Shown one piece after another: positions 45,151 through 53,966 of a stretch of 64,000 bases of DNA. Origin of the DNA: Franzmannia pantelleriensis. GTDB taxonomy: Bacteria > Pseudomonadota > Gammaproteobacteria > Pseudomonadales > Halomonadaceae. The stretch's first letter is position 1. Each line of letters opens with the position of its first letter. Both the position numbers and the translations under genes were made by a program. Location: the NCBI RefSeq assembly GCF_900102875.1, contig NZ_FNGH01000003.1, positions 62,001 to 126,000 on the forward strand. The letters are read 5' to 3'. The notes below the pieces were generated by a model that did not search any database, was not told the DNA's origin, and saw only the letters and a list, made by a program, of their open reading frames with translations.

Positions 45151-46391
45151 GGGGTATATCCCTCTAGCGCGAAGGGGTTAAGAAACTGCCTACCCCATAA
45201 ATAGCTTCGGTCGACCTGGCTTAATTCGGCTTGATCGCAAACGTAGTCCCACTGCTCTCGGATCGTGGCGAGCTGACGGCCGATGATCTCGTGGGCTTGC
45301 ACCTGGGTCAGGCCGAGTTGCACTGCCGCTTCCAGGCAGTGGACCAGTTGGCTGCGTCTCTCCTGACCATGGAGCAGCATCGCTTGGGTAGCTTCTCCTC
45401 CGGTTCTGGACTGGGGGCAGATGTCATAAGCGGGCGTCAGGCGATAGGCCTCGCCATCCCAGAAGGCGGCATGATTGCGCGCGTGATCGTCGGTGTTGCC
45501 GCATAGCACGTTGAAGACGATGCGTCCGAACAGCTCATGCAGCGTTTCTCCGGGCTGGTCGAACCCTGCGCGGATGAGATGGCCCAGCGCCTCATAGCTG
45601 GCATAGCGAGCCATCATTTCATCCAGTCCCAACAGAGTCAGTGCCGACAGAACGATCCTTCGGGACCAACCGCTGGGAGCTTGCATTCTGTCGAAGCGCT
45701 CCACCAACAGCACGTCTTTTCCCAGCGAGTGGGTCATCTCGACAGGAGCCACATCAAGGCCCACGAGCCTGGCGAGTCGCATGGCAACGAACTCTGCTTT
45801 CACCACGCTATAGAGGTCGGTGCTGGAAGAGAATTTTGCGACCAGCTTGCGCTCCTTGTCATTCAGGAGCGCCTTGGGGCGGGCGCCGCCTATGCTGCTG
45901 CCATGTTGGATGGCTTGGTCGAGAATAGGGGGCAGCGGCTCACCAGCCTCGATATATTCAGAAGCCTTCTGCAGTTCAGCCAGGCTGGCGTCCTGATATT
46001 CGCGTGGCTGATATTCGGTGGAGGAGTCCTGGAAATCGAGCGCCCCGATACGGTCCGATCCTGACTCCAGCAGATACACTATCTCATTGAAGTCGACCTC
46101 GTCGGCACCCAAGCCTGTCAGCCGATTGATGATAACCCGTCTGCCCCAGGCGTCGGGGGAGGCGTCGCGAAGACAGGAAGGCAGCGAGCCATCAGGCTGC
46201 GCCAGAGTGCTGGGCCGCAGAGGAAGCTCACGAGGAAATAGACTGATGGCATCCTCACGCGCGAGATAGCTGCGGCCATAGGCGAAGCGGTAACGGTCTT
46301 GATCGTCGCGTTCCACTAGGCCGGCTGCCACCGGGGAGGTCTGATTCGGCAGCCAGACCCAAACATAGGCACGTTGGTTAGAAGTCGTCAT
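45147..46391 (-). CDS. hipA: HipA family serine/threonine kinase toxin
   Basis: About 414 residues. The HipA kinase elements are present: the glycine loop SSIGGARPKALL, the ATP lysine in LVAKFSS, the catalytic loop CGNTDDHARNHA (HxxN with Asp) and the metal-binding YDICP. The family phosphorylates targets such as glutamyl-tRNA synthetase and gives growth arrest. ATG 46391 starts 14 bases inside the hipB end; the coupling with hipB is normal. Odd: the stop overlaps an aldehyde dehydrogenase start. Confidence 0.9.
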   Translation of the reverse strand: MTTSNQRAYVWVWLPNQTSPVAAGLVERDDQDRYRFAYGRSYLAREDAISLFPRELPLRPSTLAQPDGSLPSCLRDASPDAWGRRVIINRLTGLGADEVDFNEIVYLLESGSDRIGALDFQDSSTEYQPREYQDASLAELQKASEYIEAGEPLPPILDQAIQHGSSIGGARPKALLNDKERKLVAKFSSSTDLYSVVKAEFVAMRLARLVGLDVAPVEMTHSLGKDVLLVERFDRMQAPSGWSRRIVLSALTLLGLDEMMARYASYEALGHLIRAGFDQPGETLHELFGRIVFNVLCGNTDDHARNHAAFWDGEAYRLTPAYDICPQSRTGGEATQAMLLHGQERRSQLVHCLEAAVQLGLTQVQAHEIIGRQLATIREQWDYVCDQAELSQVDRSYLWGRQFLNPFALEGYTP

Positions 46392-46716
46392 CCATAGGGC
46401 CTTCCGGTTGGCGGCGGACACGCTTGGGCAGTAATGTCAGCCGCTCCCATTGGCTGCCATGCTCGCGCTTCAGGCTGTCGAGGTCATCGGTGAAAAGCGA
46501 TACGCCAACCAGAGCCGCCGCTTCGAAGTAAGTCCCGATGGCCACCTTGGGAGAGCCTTTGGCCACCTGCCGTATCGTCACTACACCAACACCTACCCGC
46601 TCAGCGAGTTCGTCGCGGGTCCAACCCTTGCGTAATCGTCCCTCTTCGATCAAGCCAGCGAAGAGGCGAAGCGAAAGGGAGGCCTTGGGACTCAGGGTGA
46701 CATGTCTCGTTCTCAT
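46378..46716 (-). CDS. hipB: HipB-like Xre family antitoxin
   Basis: About 112 residues with an Xre helix-turn-helix (LRKGWTRDELAERVGVGVVTIRQVAKG) and a C-terminal tail that would block HipA. It is upstream of and overlaps hipA. A perfect palindrome upstream is the likely operator. ATG 46716 (MRTRHVTLSP) is chosen as start; the longer frame crosses the operator. Confidence 0.85.
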   Translation of the reverse strand: MRTRHVTLSPKASLSLRLFAGLIEEGRLRKGWTRDELAERVGVGVVTIRQVAKGSPKVAIGTYFEAAALVGVSLFTDDLDSLKREHGSQWERLTLLPKRVRRQPEGPMDDDF

Positions 46717-46748
46717 GTCGTTAATATAGTATCGTTTTGTACATTTAG

Positions 46749-46764
46749 CGACATTATAATGTCG
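46749..46764. promoter_or_regulatory. Perfect 16-bp palindrome, candidate HipB operator
   Basis: CGACATTATAATGTCG is its own reverse complement and lies 33-48 bases before the hipB start. It contains a TATAAT hexamer in its centre, so bound HipB would block the promoter. Confidence 0.65.
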
Positions 46765-46845
46765 ATAAATCAATTATCCTTTCATCGGCTGACCAGGCCT
46801 CCACTTCTCTGCAGTCGCATGCAGGCTAGTCGCTTGGTAATTCTC

Positions 46846-47592
46846 CTAAGCCTTGAGCGTCTCCTCCAGCAGCAGTGCAAGGCGCTTGTGATGCAGGTCG
46901 TCGGCGGCCGCGTTGAAGGATGGCGCGTCCTTGGCCGTGAAGCCGTGGGCGGCGCCCTTGTAGAGCTCGGTGGTGAAGTGCACGCTGGCGGCGGCCAGCG
47001 CCTCATCCAGGCGGGCAATCTGCTCCGGTGGCAGCAGCTCATCCTTGTCGGCGTGGCCGAGATAGACGCGACCCTCGATGGTGCCAACCACTTGAACCAG
47101 GCTGTTCGGATCGTCGGCCTCCGCCAACCGCGCCGAGTGAAAGCCCGCCGCAGCGGCAACGCGCTTAGGGTGCTCGGCCGCCATGCGCAGCGCGAAGGCG
47201 CCGGTCATGCAGTAGCCGACCACGCCGAGCTTGCCGTCGGCGAATTCGGCCTGGTCATCGAGGCATGTCAGCAGGGCGGCGAAGTCGCGGGATTGTGCCT
47301 CGGGTGTGAGGTGGCCGGCATACTCGAACAACGTCGGTCGCACGTCCGGGTCGCGGAACGACTTGCCCTCCGGCACCACGGCGCCACGCGCATCGCGGTA
47401 GTAGACGTTGGGCATCAGCACGGCGTAGCCATTATCCGCGATGCGCTGGGCCTTCTCGTGATAGCAGGGACGCAGGCCGCCGATATCGGTGAACAGCAGC
47501 ACCGCCGGAAGGGGGCCGTCGGCGTTATCGGGGGTGACGATATGGGCGTCGATGGTGCCGTCGGCAGCGGGGATGTCGATAGCGCGAGGCAT
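46846..47592 (-). CDS. Dienelactone hydrolase family protein
   Basis: About 248 residues of alpha/beta hydrolase fold. The nucleophile Cys is in GVVGYCMTGAFAL, the Asp follows in YLGHADKDELLP, and the His is in YKGAAHGFT; the Cys-Asp-His triad is the dienelactone hydrolase type. It may open cyclic enol lactones from aromatic catabolism, though no ring-cleavage genes are close. ATG 47592 starts MPRAIDIPAAD. Confidence 0.88.
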   Translation of the reverse strand: MPRAIDIPAADGTIDAHIVTPDNADGPLPAVLLFTDIGGLRPCYHEKAQRIADNGYAVLMPNVYYRDARGAVVPEGKSFRDPDVRPTLFEYAGHLTPEAQSRDFAALLTCLDDQAEFADGKLGVVGYCMTGAFALRMAAEHPKRVAAAAGFHSARLAEADDPNSLVQVVGTIEGRVYLGHADKDELLPPEQIARLDEALAAASVHFTTELYKGAAHGFTAKDAPSFNAAADDLHHKRLALLLEETLKA

Positions 47593-47747
47593 GGCTGGAC
47601 TCCGGGTGGTCGATGGTGAAGGAATCTGGTCAGAGATGAATCTAACCGCAGGCAGGCTCGCTTGACGAGGTCGTTGCCTTGCCGCTAAGCATGGGGGTAG
47701 ACACCGCTCACGGGCAATCACGACAGCTTGCTATCTAGGAGGCCACC

Positions 47748-48521
47748 ATGCTCGGTGCCATCGCTGGCGATATCATCGGCTCGGTGCATGAAGGCCGCGG
47801 CACCAAGCATCAGGACTTTCCGCTGTTCACGCCGTACAGCACCTTCACCGACGACAGCGTGCTCTGCGTGGCAGTTGCCGAGGTGCTGCTGCACGGCGGC
47901 GACTTCGTCGATGCCTTCCATGACTACTTCCATCGCTATCCGGATGCCGGCTTCGGCGGCGGCTTCATGCGCTGGGCGGGCAACCGGGACAGGCAGCCCT
48001 ACTACAGCTGGGGTAACGGCTCGGCCATGCGAGTGCCTCCGGTAGGCTTTGCTGCTACGTCGCTGGAGGAAGCGCTTAGCCTGGCCAGGCGCAGTGCCGA
48101 GGTCACCCACGACCATCCCGAGGGCATCCGTGGCGCCCAGGCGGTGGCGGCGGTGATCTACCAGGCGCGCCAGGGGGCCGATAAGACAAGCCTGCGTGCC
48201 GAGGTAGAGGGGCGTTTCGGCTATGACCTCTCCCAACGGCTCGACGACATTCGGCCTGACTATCGCTTCGACGTCTCCTGCCAGGGCTCGGTGCCACCGG
48301 CGATCCTCGCCTTTCTGGAGGCCGATAGCGTCGAGGCCGCCATCCGCAATGCGGTCTCGCTGGGCGGCGATGCCGACACCCAGGCATGCATGGCGGGCGC
48401 CATGGCCGAGGCGTTCCACGGTGGTCTGCCCGAGTCGCTGCGAGACGAGACATTGGCGCGGCTAACGCCGGCGTTGCGCGAGGTGGTGAAGGCCTTCGAG
48501 GCCCGATTCCCGGCATCTTGA
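47748..48521 (+). CDS. ADP-ribosylglycohydrolase family protein (DraG-like)
   Basis: 257 residues. The dinuclear metal motifs are present: FTDDSVL near residues 33-39 and LGGDADTQACMAGA near 205-218, with GNGSAMRVPP in between. Members remove ADP-ribose from proteins or O-acetyl-ADP-ribose. AGGAGG precedes the ATG. No ADP-ribosyltransferase is nearby. Confidence 0.9.
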   Translation: MLGAIAGDIIGSVHEGRGTKHQDFPLFTPYSTFTDDSVLCVAVAEVLLHGGDFVDAFHDYFHRYPDAGFGGGFMRWAGNRDRQPYYSWGNGSAMRVPPVGFAATSLEEALSLARRSAEVTHDHPEGIRGAQAVAAVIYQARQGADKTSLRAEVEGRFGYDLSQRLDDIRPDYRFDVSCQGSVPPAILAFLEADSVEAAIRNAVSLGGDADTQACMAGAMAEAFHGGLPESLRDETLARLTPALREVVKAFEARFPAS

Positions 48522-48549
48522 GTGCCTGGTATGGCTGAAGTGCAGCCTT

Positions 48550-49191
48550 TCAACTCCTGCCGGTTATCTCGAGAATTGCCTGGCGCAGTGCCTCGGGAGG
48601 TTGGGCGCCCGACAGGCCGGTGGAGCCGTTGAAGATAAAGGTGGGTACACCGCTCACCCCCAGGCGTCGCGCCTGGTCCAGGCCTGCCTGTACCTCGCTT
48701 CGGCCCTGATCGCCGGCGAGGAAGGCGGGTATATCGATATCCGCCAACCCACCGGCTTGGGCGGCGCTGGCCAGTACCGTGCTGTCGCCGATGTCCTCAC
48801 CGTCGACGAAGTAGCACTGGAAGAGCGCGCTGACCACTGCTGACTGGACGCCCTGTTCCCCGGCCAGCCAGATCAGCCGGTGGGCGTTGAAGGTATTGGG
48901 GGTGCGCGTCATGCGCTCGTGGTGGATCGTGATACCGGCCTCGGCGGCCGCCGCTTCCACCTGGGCGTCGAGTTCCCGGGAGCGCTCCCAGGAGCCGAAC
49001 TTGGCGGTGCGATAGTCGCGCCGCGATAAGCCCTCGATGGGCATATCGGGATTCAGCTCGAAGGGGTGCCAGGCCACCGAGACGCTGATCTCATCGGGTA
49101 GGTCGGCCAGGGCGAGATCGAGATGGCGTTTACCGATGAAACACCACGGGCAGATGGCATCGGAAATCACGGTGATGTCGATATGGGGCAT
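48550..49191 (-). CDS. DsbA-family oxidoreductase, FrnE-like
   Basis: 213 residues of a thioredoxin fold with a helical insertion. The active site is CPWC at residues 14-17 (SDAICPWCFIGKRHLD), and GVSGVPTFIF holds the cis-Pro. FrnE-type proteins are cytosolic disulfide isomerases or 2-hydroxychromene-2-carboxylate isomerase-like. ATG 49191 (MPHIDITV) is chosen; no strong ribosome site is seen. Confidence 0.9.
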   Translation of the reverse strand: MPHIDITVISDAICPWCFIGKRHLDLALADLPDEISVSVAWHPFELNPDMPIEGLSRRDYRTAKFGSWERSRELDAQVEAAAAEAGITIHHERMTRTPNTFNAHRLIWLAGEQGVQSAVVSALFQCYFVDGEDIGDSTVLASAAQAGGLADIDIPAFLAGDQGRSEVQAGLDQARRLGVSGVPTFIFNGSTGLSGAQPPEALRQAILEITGRS

Positions 49192-49309
49192 GGTCGCGGA
49201 ACTGCCGGGTAGGGTTCCCACGCACCATAGCATCTCCCGGTCGTGATTCACGCCCCCAGCGACTATGCTGGGGTAGGCCAACAAGGTCGTTCAGCCATAT
49301 GGAGGCGTT

Positions 49310-49849
49310 ATGAAAAAGGGACATGCAGCAGTGATTGGTTTGGCACTCGGGGCCTTCTCCCTGACGAGCATGGCCGACGAGGGCAACGGCCCCACGGCCA
49401 GCGTCGAATTCGTCGACAACCATGGAGAGGTAGTGGGGGAAGGCACGATCAAGCAGGGCCCGGTCGGGGTAGTGCTCAACTTCAGCATCGATGGCCTCGA
49501 AGAGGGCTGGAAGGCCATCCACATCCACAGCGTCGGCACCTGCGACGACCACGAGGACGGATTCCAGGACTCTGGCGGCCACCTCAATCCCGATGATTCA
49601 GCACACGGCTTCCTCAATCCGGAGGGCCCGGACGCCGGCGACCTGCCTAACTTCTACGTCCACAGCAACGGCAGCGCGATGGTGGAGATGTTCAACGAGC
49701 GGGCCAGCCTCGACGGCAGCATCGGTGGCAATATGCTCGACGATGACGGCAGCGCGCTGGTCATCCATGAGAACCCCGATGACCACATGAGCCAGCCCAT
49801 CGGCGGTGCCGGCGCACGGGTCGCCTGCGGCGTCGTGCAGGGCGGCTGA
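49310..49849 (+). CDS. sodC: Periplasmic Cu/Zn superoxide dismutase
   Basis: 179 residues with a signal peptide ending at about residue 21 (SMA-D). Copper ligands are in AIHIHSVGTC and VYVHSNG-like positions, and the zinc site is in GGHLNPDDSAHG and related His; VIHENPDDH and the terminal GGAGARVACGVV with the disulfide Cys complete the family signature. It removes superoxide in the periplasm. The gene is followed by the Fic operator region. Confidence 0.93.
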   Translation: MKKGHAAVIGLALGAFSLTSMADEGNGPTASVEFVDNHGEVVGEGTIKQGPVGVVLNFSIDGLEEGWKAIHIHSVGTCDDHEDGFQDSGGHLNPDDSAHGFLNPEGPDAGDLPNFYVHSNGSAMVEMFNERASLDGSIGGNMLDDDGSALVIHENPDDHMSQPIGGAGARVACGVVQGG

Positions 49850-49908
49850 TTTCCGCCGTCAGCGACCCAACAACCCCTCGGCAAGGGGCTCGTAAGAAAG
49901 CGCTTGGC

Positions 49909-49937
49909 TTGACCCTTGAGCCGAATGAAGTGAAAAT
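49909..49937 (+). promoter_or_regulatory. Candidate promoter of the fic gene
   Basis: TTGACC (49909-49914) and GAAAAT (49932-49937) are 17 bases apart. The -10 element lies inside the first palindromic operator, so a bound protein would cover it. Confidence 0.45.
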
Positions 49938-49978
49938 TCGGCTCATAGGGTGAGCCGAATAGGTTGTCTATTCGGCTC
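49918..49978 (+). repeat. Tandem palindromic operator upstream of fic
   Basis: The palindrome GAGCCGAAT-N9-ATTCGGCTC occurs twice, at 49918-49944 and 49952-49978, on a 34-base period. The second copy extends to a 15-bp perfect stem (49948-49962 with 49968-49982). Four identical 9-base half-sites in 61 bases just before the fic start suggest cooperative binding, probably by the Fic protein's own C-terminal winged helix. Confidence 0.7.
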
Positions 49979-50000
49979 ACCCGTCATGCAGGGTGCCGCC

Positions 50001-51173
50001 ATGAACGATTCAAGCACGACGCCAATCTGGATCTGGCAGCAACCCGACTGGCCCGCTTTCCACTGGCGGGCCGCCGTGATCCAGCCCCGTCTTCAGGAAG
50101 CGTGGCGGTCTCTAGGGATGTTGCTGGGCAGGGTTGGTTCCCTCCCGGCCGACAACGATCCGGCAGTAATGCTGGATACGCTGCTGCAGAACATCATTAC
50201 CTCCTCGGCCATCGAAGGAGAGCGCCTGAATGCTGTCTCGGTGCGCTCTTCCCTGGCACGACGACTCGGCGTGGAGGAGGGGGCGACGGCCGTTTCATTG
50301 CGTTCGGAAGGCCTGGCCGACATGATGATGGATGCCATCGGCTCGCCGGATACGACGCTGACCCGCGAGCGGCTCTTCCAGTGGCATCGCTGGCTTTTTC
50401 CCGATGCTGAGGCATCGCTGGTCAAGCTGCGAGTAGGCGAGTGGCGGGGCGAGGAGCCGATGCAGGTCGTCTCCGGCCGTCTAGATAAGCCGAAGGTGCA
50501 TTTCGAAGCCCCACCTCGCCAGGTGCTGGAGGACGAAATGTCTGCCTTCCTGGCGTGGTTCGATACGAGCCGCCACGACCCGACCCTGGACCCTCTACTG
50601 CGTGCCGGTATTGCTCACTTCTGGTTCGTGACCCTGCACCCCTTCGAGGATGGGAACGGCCGCCTGGCCCGCGCCATTGCCGACCGGGCCTTGGCCCAGG
50701 CCGACCGACAAAGCATTCGCCTCTACACCATGTCCGCCGCGATCCTGGCCGAGCGGCAAGACTATTACCAAGTGCTCGAGAGCAGCCAGCGTGGCACGAC
50801 GGATCTCAGTGACTGGCTGGCCTGGTTTCTCGATATCCTGCTGCAAACCCTGGCAGATGCTCTCGCCGGCATCGAGCGTACCCTGGCCAAGACCCGTTTC
50901 TGGCAGCGATTCGCCGAAGCTGGCCTGTTACCGGAACAGGTCAAGGTGCTCAATCGTCTGCTGGATGGTGGGGAGCGGGGCTTCGAGGGTGGCATCAGTG
51001 CTGCCCAGTATCAGAAGGTCGCCAAGGTTAGTAAGGCCACTGCGACCCGCCATCTATCCGACCTATTGGCCAAGGGCTGCCTGGAGAAACTGCCCGGGGG
51101 AGGGCGCAGCACGCGCTACCGAGTGGTGGGCTCGGGCCTGGAAGGTGGCGAAGCTGCCTCAGACACTCCCTGA
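50001..51173 (+). CDS. Fic family protein with DUF4172 and C-terminal winged helix
   Basis: About 390 residues. The N-terminal segment WIWQQPDWPAFHWR is the DUF4172 type; the inhibitory motif S68-xxx-E72-G73 (SSAIEGE) lies in the same chain; the Fic active site is HPFEDGNGRLAR (His213 to Arg224). The C-terminal 80 residues form a winged helix (SAAQYQKVAKVSKATATRHLSDL). Fic enzymes transfer AMP to protein hydroxyls; the built-in inhibitory helix suggests self-restraint, as in class II/III Fic. ATG 50001 has a weak AGGG site. Confidence 0.9.
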   Translation: MNDSSTTPIWIWQQPDWPAFHWRAAVIQPRLQEAWRSLGMLLGRVGSLPADNDPAVMLDTLLQNIITSSAIEGERLNAVSVRSSLARRLGVEEGATAVSLRSEGLADMMMDAIGSPDTTLTRERLFQWHRWLFPDAEASLVKLRVGEWRGEEPMQVVSGRLDKPKVHFEAPPRQVLEDEMSAFLAWFDTSRHDPTLDPLLRAGIAHFWFVTLHPFEDGNGRLARAIADRALAQADRQSIRLYTMSAAILAERQDYYQVLESSQRGTTDLSDWLAWFLDILLQTLADALAGIERTLAKTRFWQRFAEAGLLPEQVKVLNRLLDGGERGFEGGISAAQYQKVAKVSKATATRHLSDLLAKGCLEKLPGGGRSTRYRVVGSGLEGGEAASDTP

Positions 51174-51190
51174 TCCTCCAATCCCGAGCA

Positions 51191-51862
51191 TCAGGGGTCC
51201 AACAGCCCCTCGGCGAGCGCCTCGCCGAGGTGGTCGACGGCCAACGCCAGCTTCGCGTCGATGATGTGTAGGTACGCCGTCCAGTCATCGACGTGTTGCA
51301 GTTCGGCTTTGCCGTCGGAAATACCGCGCAGCACCACCAGCGGCACCTCGAAGCGGGTGCAGGCACGCAGGCAGGCGTAGCTCTCCATGTCGACCATCTC
51401 CGCGGCGATGGCGGCATAGGCTTCGCCCGAGACGATATTGGCCCCAGTGGAAAGCGTCGCCTCGGGAATGCCGGGGATGCGCAGCGGCAGGGGAACGATC
51501 GCCGGCAGGTCGAGAAAGGGCGTGGTGCCTTTCTCGAAGCCCAGCGGTGAGGCGTCCATGTCGCGGTAGGCGACGGACGTGGCCTGATAGACCGCGGTCT
51601 GCTCCAGCCCCTGGCTGCCCGCCGAACCCAGCGACACCACCAGATCCGGCAGGCGCCCTTGTTGAGCAAGAGCGGCCAGCGCCGCGGTGAGCTCCACCGC
51701 CGCCTCCACCGGGCCGACGCCGGTCATGATTGGAGTAAAGCGCTGCCTGAGATGCGGGCCGTACTCGGCCTCGGCGGCCATGGCGAAAAGGACATCGCGG
51801 CCGCCCAGTTGCGTCAGTTTGGGCGCGACGTAGGCATTGCCGCGGGGTGAGACATGGTTCAT
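51191..51862 (-). CDS. MTA/SAH nucleosidase-like phosphorylase family protein
   Basis: About 223 residues of the PNP/MTAN fold. MTGVGPVEAAVELTAAL and VSLGSAGSQ match the N-terminal nucleoside-binding part, and VDMESYACLRAC holds the Met-Glu pair that binds the ribose. The family hydrolyses 5'-methylthioadenosine, S-adenosylhomocysteine or related nucleosides. AAGGAG precedes ATG 51862. It follows the ABC-F gene on the same strand with a 26-base gap. Confidence 0.88.
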   Translation of the reverse strand: MNHVSPRGNAYVAPKLTQLGGRDVLFAMAAEAEYGPHLRQRFTPIMTGVGPVEAAVELTAALAALAQQGRLPDLVVSLGSAGSQGLEQTAVYQATSVAYRDMDASPLGFEKGTTPFLDLPAIVPLPLRIPGIPEATLSTGANIVSGEAYAAIAAEMVDMESYACLRACTRFEVPLVVLRGISDGKAELQHVDDWTAYLHIIDAKLALAVDHLGEALAEGLLDP

Positions 51863-51888
51863 CGTTGTTGCTCTCCTTGCCATGGTCG

Positions 51889-53514
51889 TCAATCGGCTGA
51901 CCTCAGTGGCTCCAACTGCCAGCCCTGCTCGGTCGCGAGCAGGCGGTCGGTCAGATCGAGGTTATCCAGAAAAACATCATCATGCGATACCACGATCAGT
52001 GCGCCCTGGTAGCTGCGCAGCATGGCTTCCAGGGCCTCGGCCGAGGGCAGATCCAGGTGGTTGTTGGGCTCATCGAGTAACAGCAGCTGCGGTGGCGTGT
52101 CGGCGTAGAGCAGGCAAGCGAGGGCTGCCTTCAACCGTTCCCCTCCACTCAGTGACCCACTGGGCGTCGCAATTTTCTGCGCATCGATCCCCAGTTGCGC
52201 CAGGCGCATGCGCAGGTCCGCCTCGGTCGCCGTGCGATTGGCCGAGCGTAACTGCTCGAGCACCGTCTTTGCCGGGTCCAGGTTCTCCAGCTGCTGGTCC
52301 AGATAGGCGCGCTCGGGCGTCACCTTGCAAACGCCGGCCAAGGGCATAATCCTGCCTGCCATCACGCGCAGCAGAGTGGATTTTCCGCAGCCGTTGGGGC
52401 CGATGACCCCCAGCCGTTGCTGCCCGCTCACGATCAGGCTGATAGCGCGGGTGGCTTGTGCGACGAAAGGCAGTTCCACGCCATCCAGTTCGGCCACGCG
52501 ACGTTTTGCGGGCTGCGCAACGGGGAGGTCATGCAGGGCGATGGGCGCCTCTTTTTCGACCTGCTGCGCGGCCTCTTTCACGTCTTGGTTGAGCTGGTCC
52601 AAACGGGCCGCCTGATGCCGGCGCAGTGCACCCGAGGAGGCTTCGCTGCGCTCTTTCTGCCCATCCAGCAGCGACTTGGCTTGATTGGCCTCCTTGCCTT
52701 GCCGATAGCCGCGGGCCTGGCGCCGCTCCTGGCGTTCCACCTGCTTACGCATCGCCCGTGCTTCCCGCTGGCGCTCGCGCTTGCGCTCGGCCAGCGTCTC
52801 CTGGGCGTTGTGTCGCTCATGCGCCTTGGCCTCGGCATAAAAGGTGTAATTGCCCCCGTAGCGTTGCAGCCCTAGAGAAGAGAGCTCTACGATGCGCTGC
52901 ATGGCGTCCAGCAGCCGCCGGTCGTGACTGACCACGATCAGCCCGCGCGGCCAGCGCTGCAGCTGTTCGATCAGCGCCTGCCGATTCGGCCGGTCGAGAT
53001 GGTTGCTTGGCTCATCGAGGATCAGGAAATCGGCATTCGACAGCATCGCCCCCGCCAGGGACACCCGCATCGCCTCGCCACCGCTCAGCACGCTGGCCGG
53101 TGTATCGGCGTCAAGGTGGCTCAAGCCACTTTGCTCCAGTGCCAGGTGCAGGCGAGACGGCAGGTCCCAGTCGTCGCCCACGGCGTCGAAGTCCTCCATT
53201 GCGGTGCTGCCTGACTCGATGCGCGCCAGCGCATCCAGGGTGTGCTTTACCCCTGCCAGCGTTGCCACGGTTGCATCATCAGGGTGGCCCACTTGCTGGG
53301 CGAGATAATGCACGCTGCCGGAACGCCGACAGTGCCCGGAGGTGGGCGGCAACAATCCGGCCAGGATGCGTGCCAGCAAGGTCTTGCCCACGCCATTGCG
53401 TCCAACCAGCCCCGTCGGGCGCATGTCGAACTGTTCGTTGAGGCCGGAGAAAAGCACTCTGCCGTCGGGCAAAGCGTAACTAACGTCGTGAAGGACGAGA
53501 TGGATATTCGTCAT
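51889..53514 (-). CDS. ABC-F family ATPase (ribosome-associated)
   Basis: 541 residues with two ABC domains. Walker A motifs are GRNGVGKT (about residues 38-45) and GPNGCGKST, signatures LSGGE in each half, Walker B LILDEPSNHLD and LLLDEPNNHLD. The linker (about residues 235-310) is long, charged and helical, as in ABC-F translation factors that act on the ribosomal E site. No transmembrane part. The linker length is similar to Uup/YheS-type proteins rather than drug-resistance Vga types, but I am not certain. Confidence 0.92.
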   Translation of the reverse strand: MTNIHLVLHDVSYALPDGRVLFSGLNEQFDMRPTGLVGRNGVGKTLLARILAGLLPPTSGHCRRSGSVHYLAQQVGHPDDATVATLAGVKHTLDALARIESGSTAMEDFDAVGDDWDLPSRLHLALEQSGLSHLDADTPASVLSGGEAMRVSLAGAMLSNADFLILDEPSNHLDRPNRQALIEQLQRWPRGLIVVSHDRRLLDAMQRIVELSSLGLQRYGGNYTFYAEAKAHERHNAQETLAERKRERQREARAMRKQVERQERRQARGYRQGKEANQAKSLLDGQKERSEASSGALRRHQAARLDQLNQDVKEAAQQVEKEAPIALHDLPVAQPAKRRVAELDGVELPFVAQATRAISLIVSGQQRLGVIGPNGCGKSTLLRVMAGRIMPLAGVCKVTPERAYLDQQLENLDPAKTVLEQLRSANRTATEADLRMRLAQLGIDAQKIATPSGSLSGGERLKAALACLLYADTPPQLLLLDEPNNHLDLPSAEALEAMLRSYQGALIVVSHDDVFLDNLDLTDRLLATEQGWQLEPLRSAD

Positions 53515-53702
53515 GCGCTATTCCTATGATGCCAAGCACTCCCCCTGCGATAGGGGCCGGTGGAGACTGGCCGTTATTGCAACGGCGGCATCAATGGCGC
53601 ATTGGACGAACACCTCATATTGAAGGGATTGGCCTCCGATTATACTGCATCGCTATCCGCTCCAAAACCCGATAGATGAACAACCGACCGGAAGAAGCGC
53701 CG

Positions 53703-53878
53703 ATGCACAAGTGACGCTGCCTATGCGGCAAAGTGGAATACCAGTACCGCGGCTAGGCACTCTGGCGACTTCGCTAGCGCCCAGCAAGCGCTACCACGCC
53801 TGGGTCTCGTCCAAGGCCGAGTGGTTTGAGCTTGCCGATGAGCTGCCGCGTTATCCGCAAGCCGCGCCGAAGCGCTGA
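53703..53878 (+). pseudogene. Remnant of a GFA-family (CENP-V) enzyme
   Basis: Two pieces of one gene: ATG 53703 is followed by a stop at codon 4 and then RCLCGKVEYQYRG (the zinc-binding N-terminus of GFA proteins) ending in TAG at 53754; after a short non-matching stretch, another frame reads RYHAWVSSKAEWFELADELP up to TGA 53878, the usual C-terminus. The middle 80 or so residues are deleted. GFA proteins are glutathione-dependent formaldehyde-activating-like enzymes. Confidence 0.7.
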
Positions 53879-53966
53879 TCCTTACCGACAGTCTGGCGTC
53901 GTCTGTTGGGCTACCCGGGGGTATTGGCTACCCTCAGAGTACCCCGCCGCCACTGAGAACAACGAT

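Noticed and set aside
46702-47619. Plus-strand frame of 305 codons opposite the dienelactone hydrolase
   Set aside because: Shadow; the minus-strand protein has the Cys-Asp-His triad.
49873-49888. Terminator of sodC
   Set aside because: Only a 5-bp stem and no T-run; too weak to claim.
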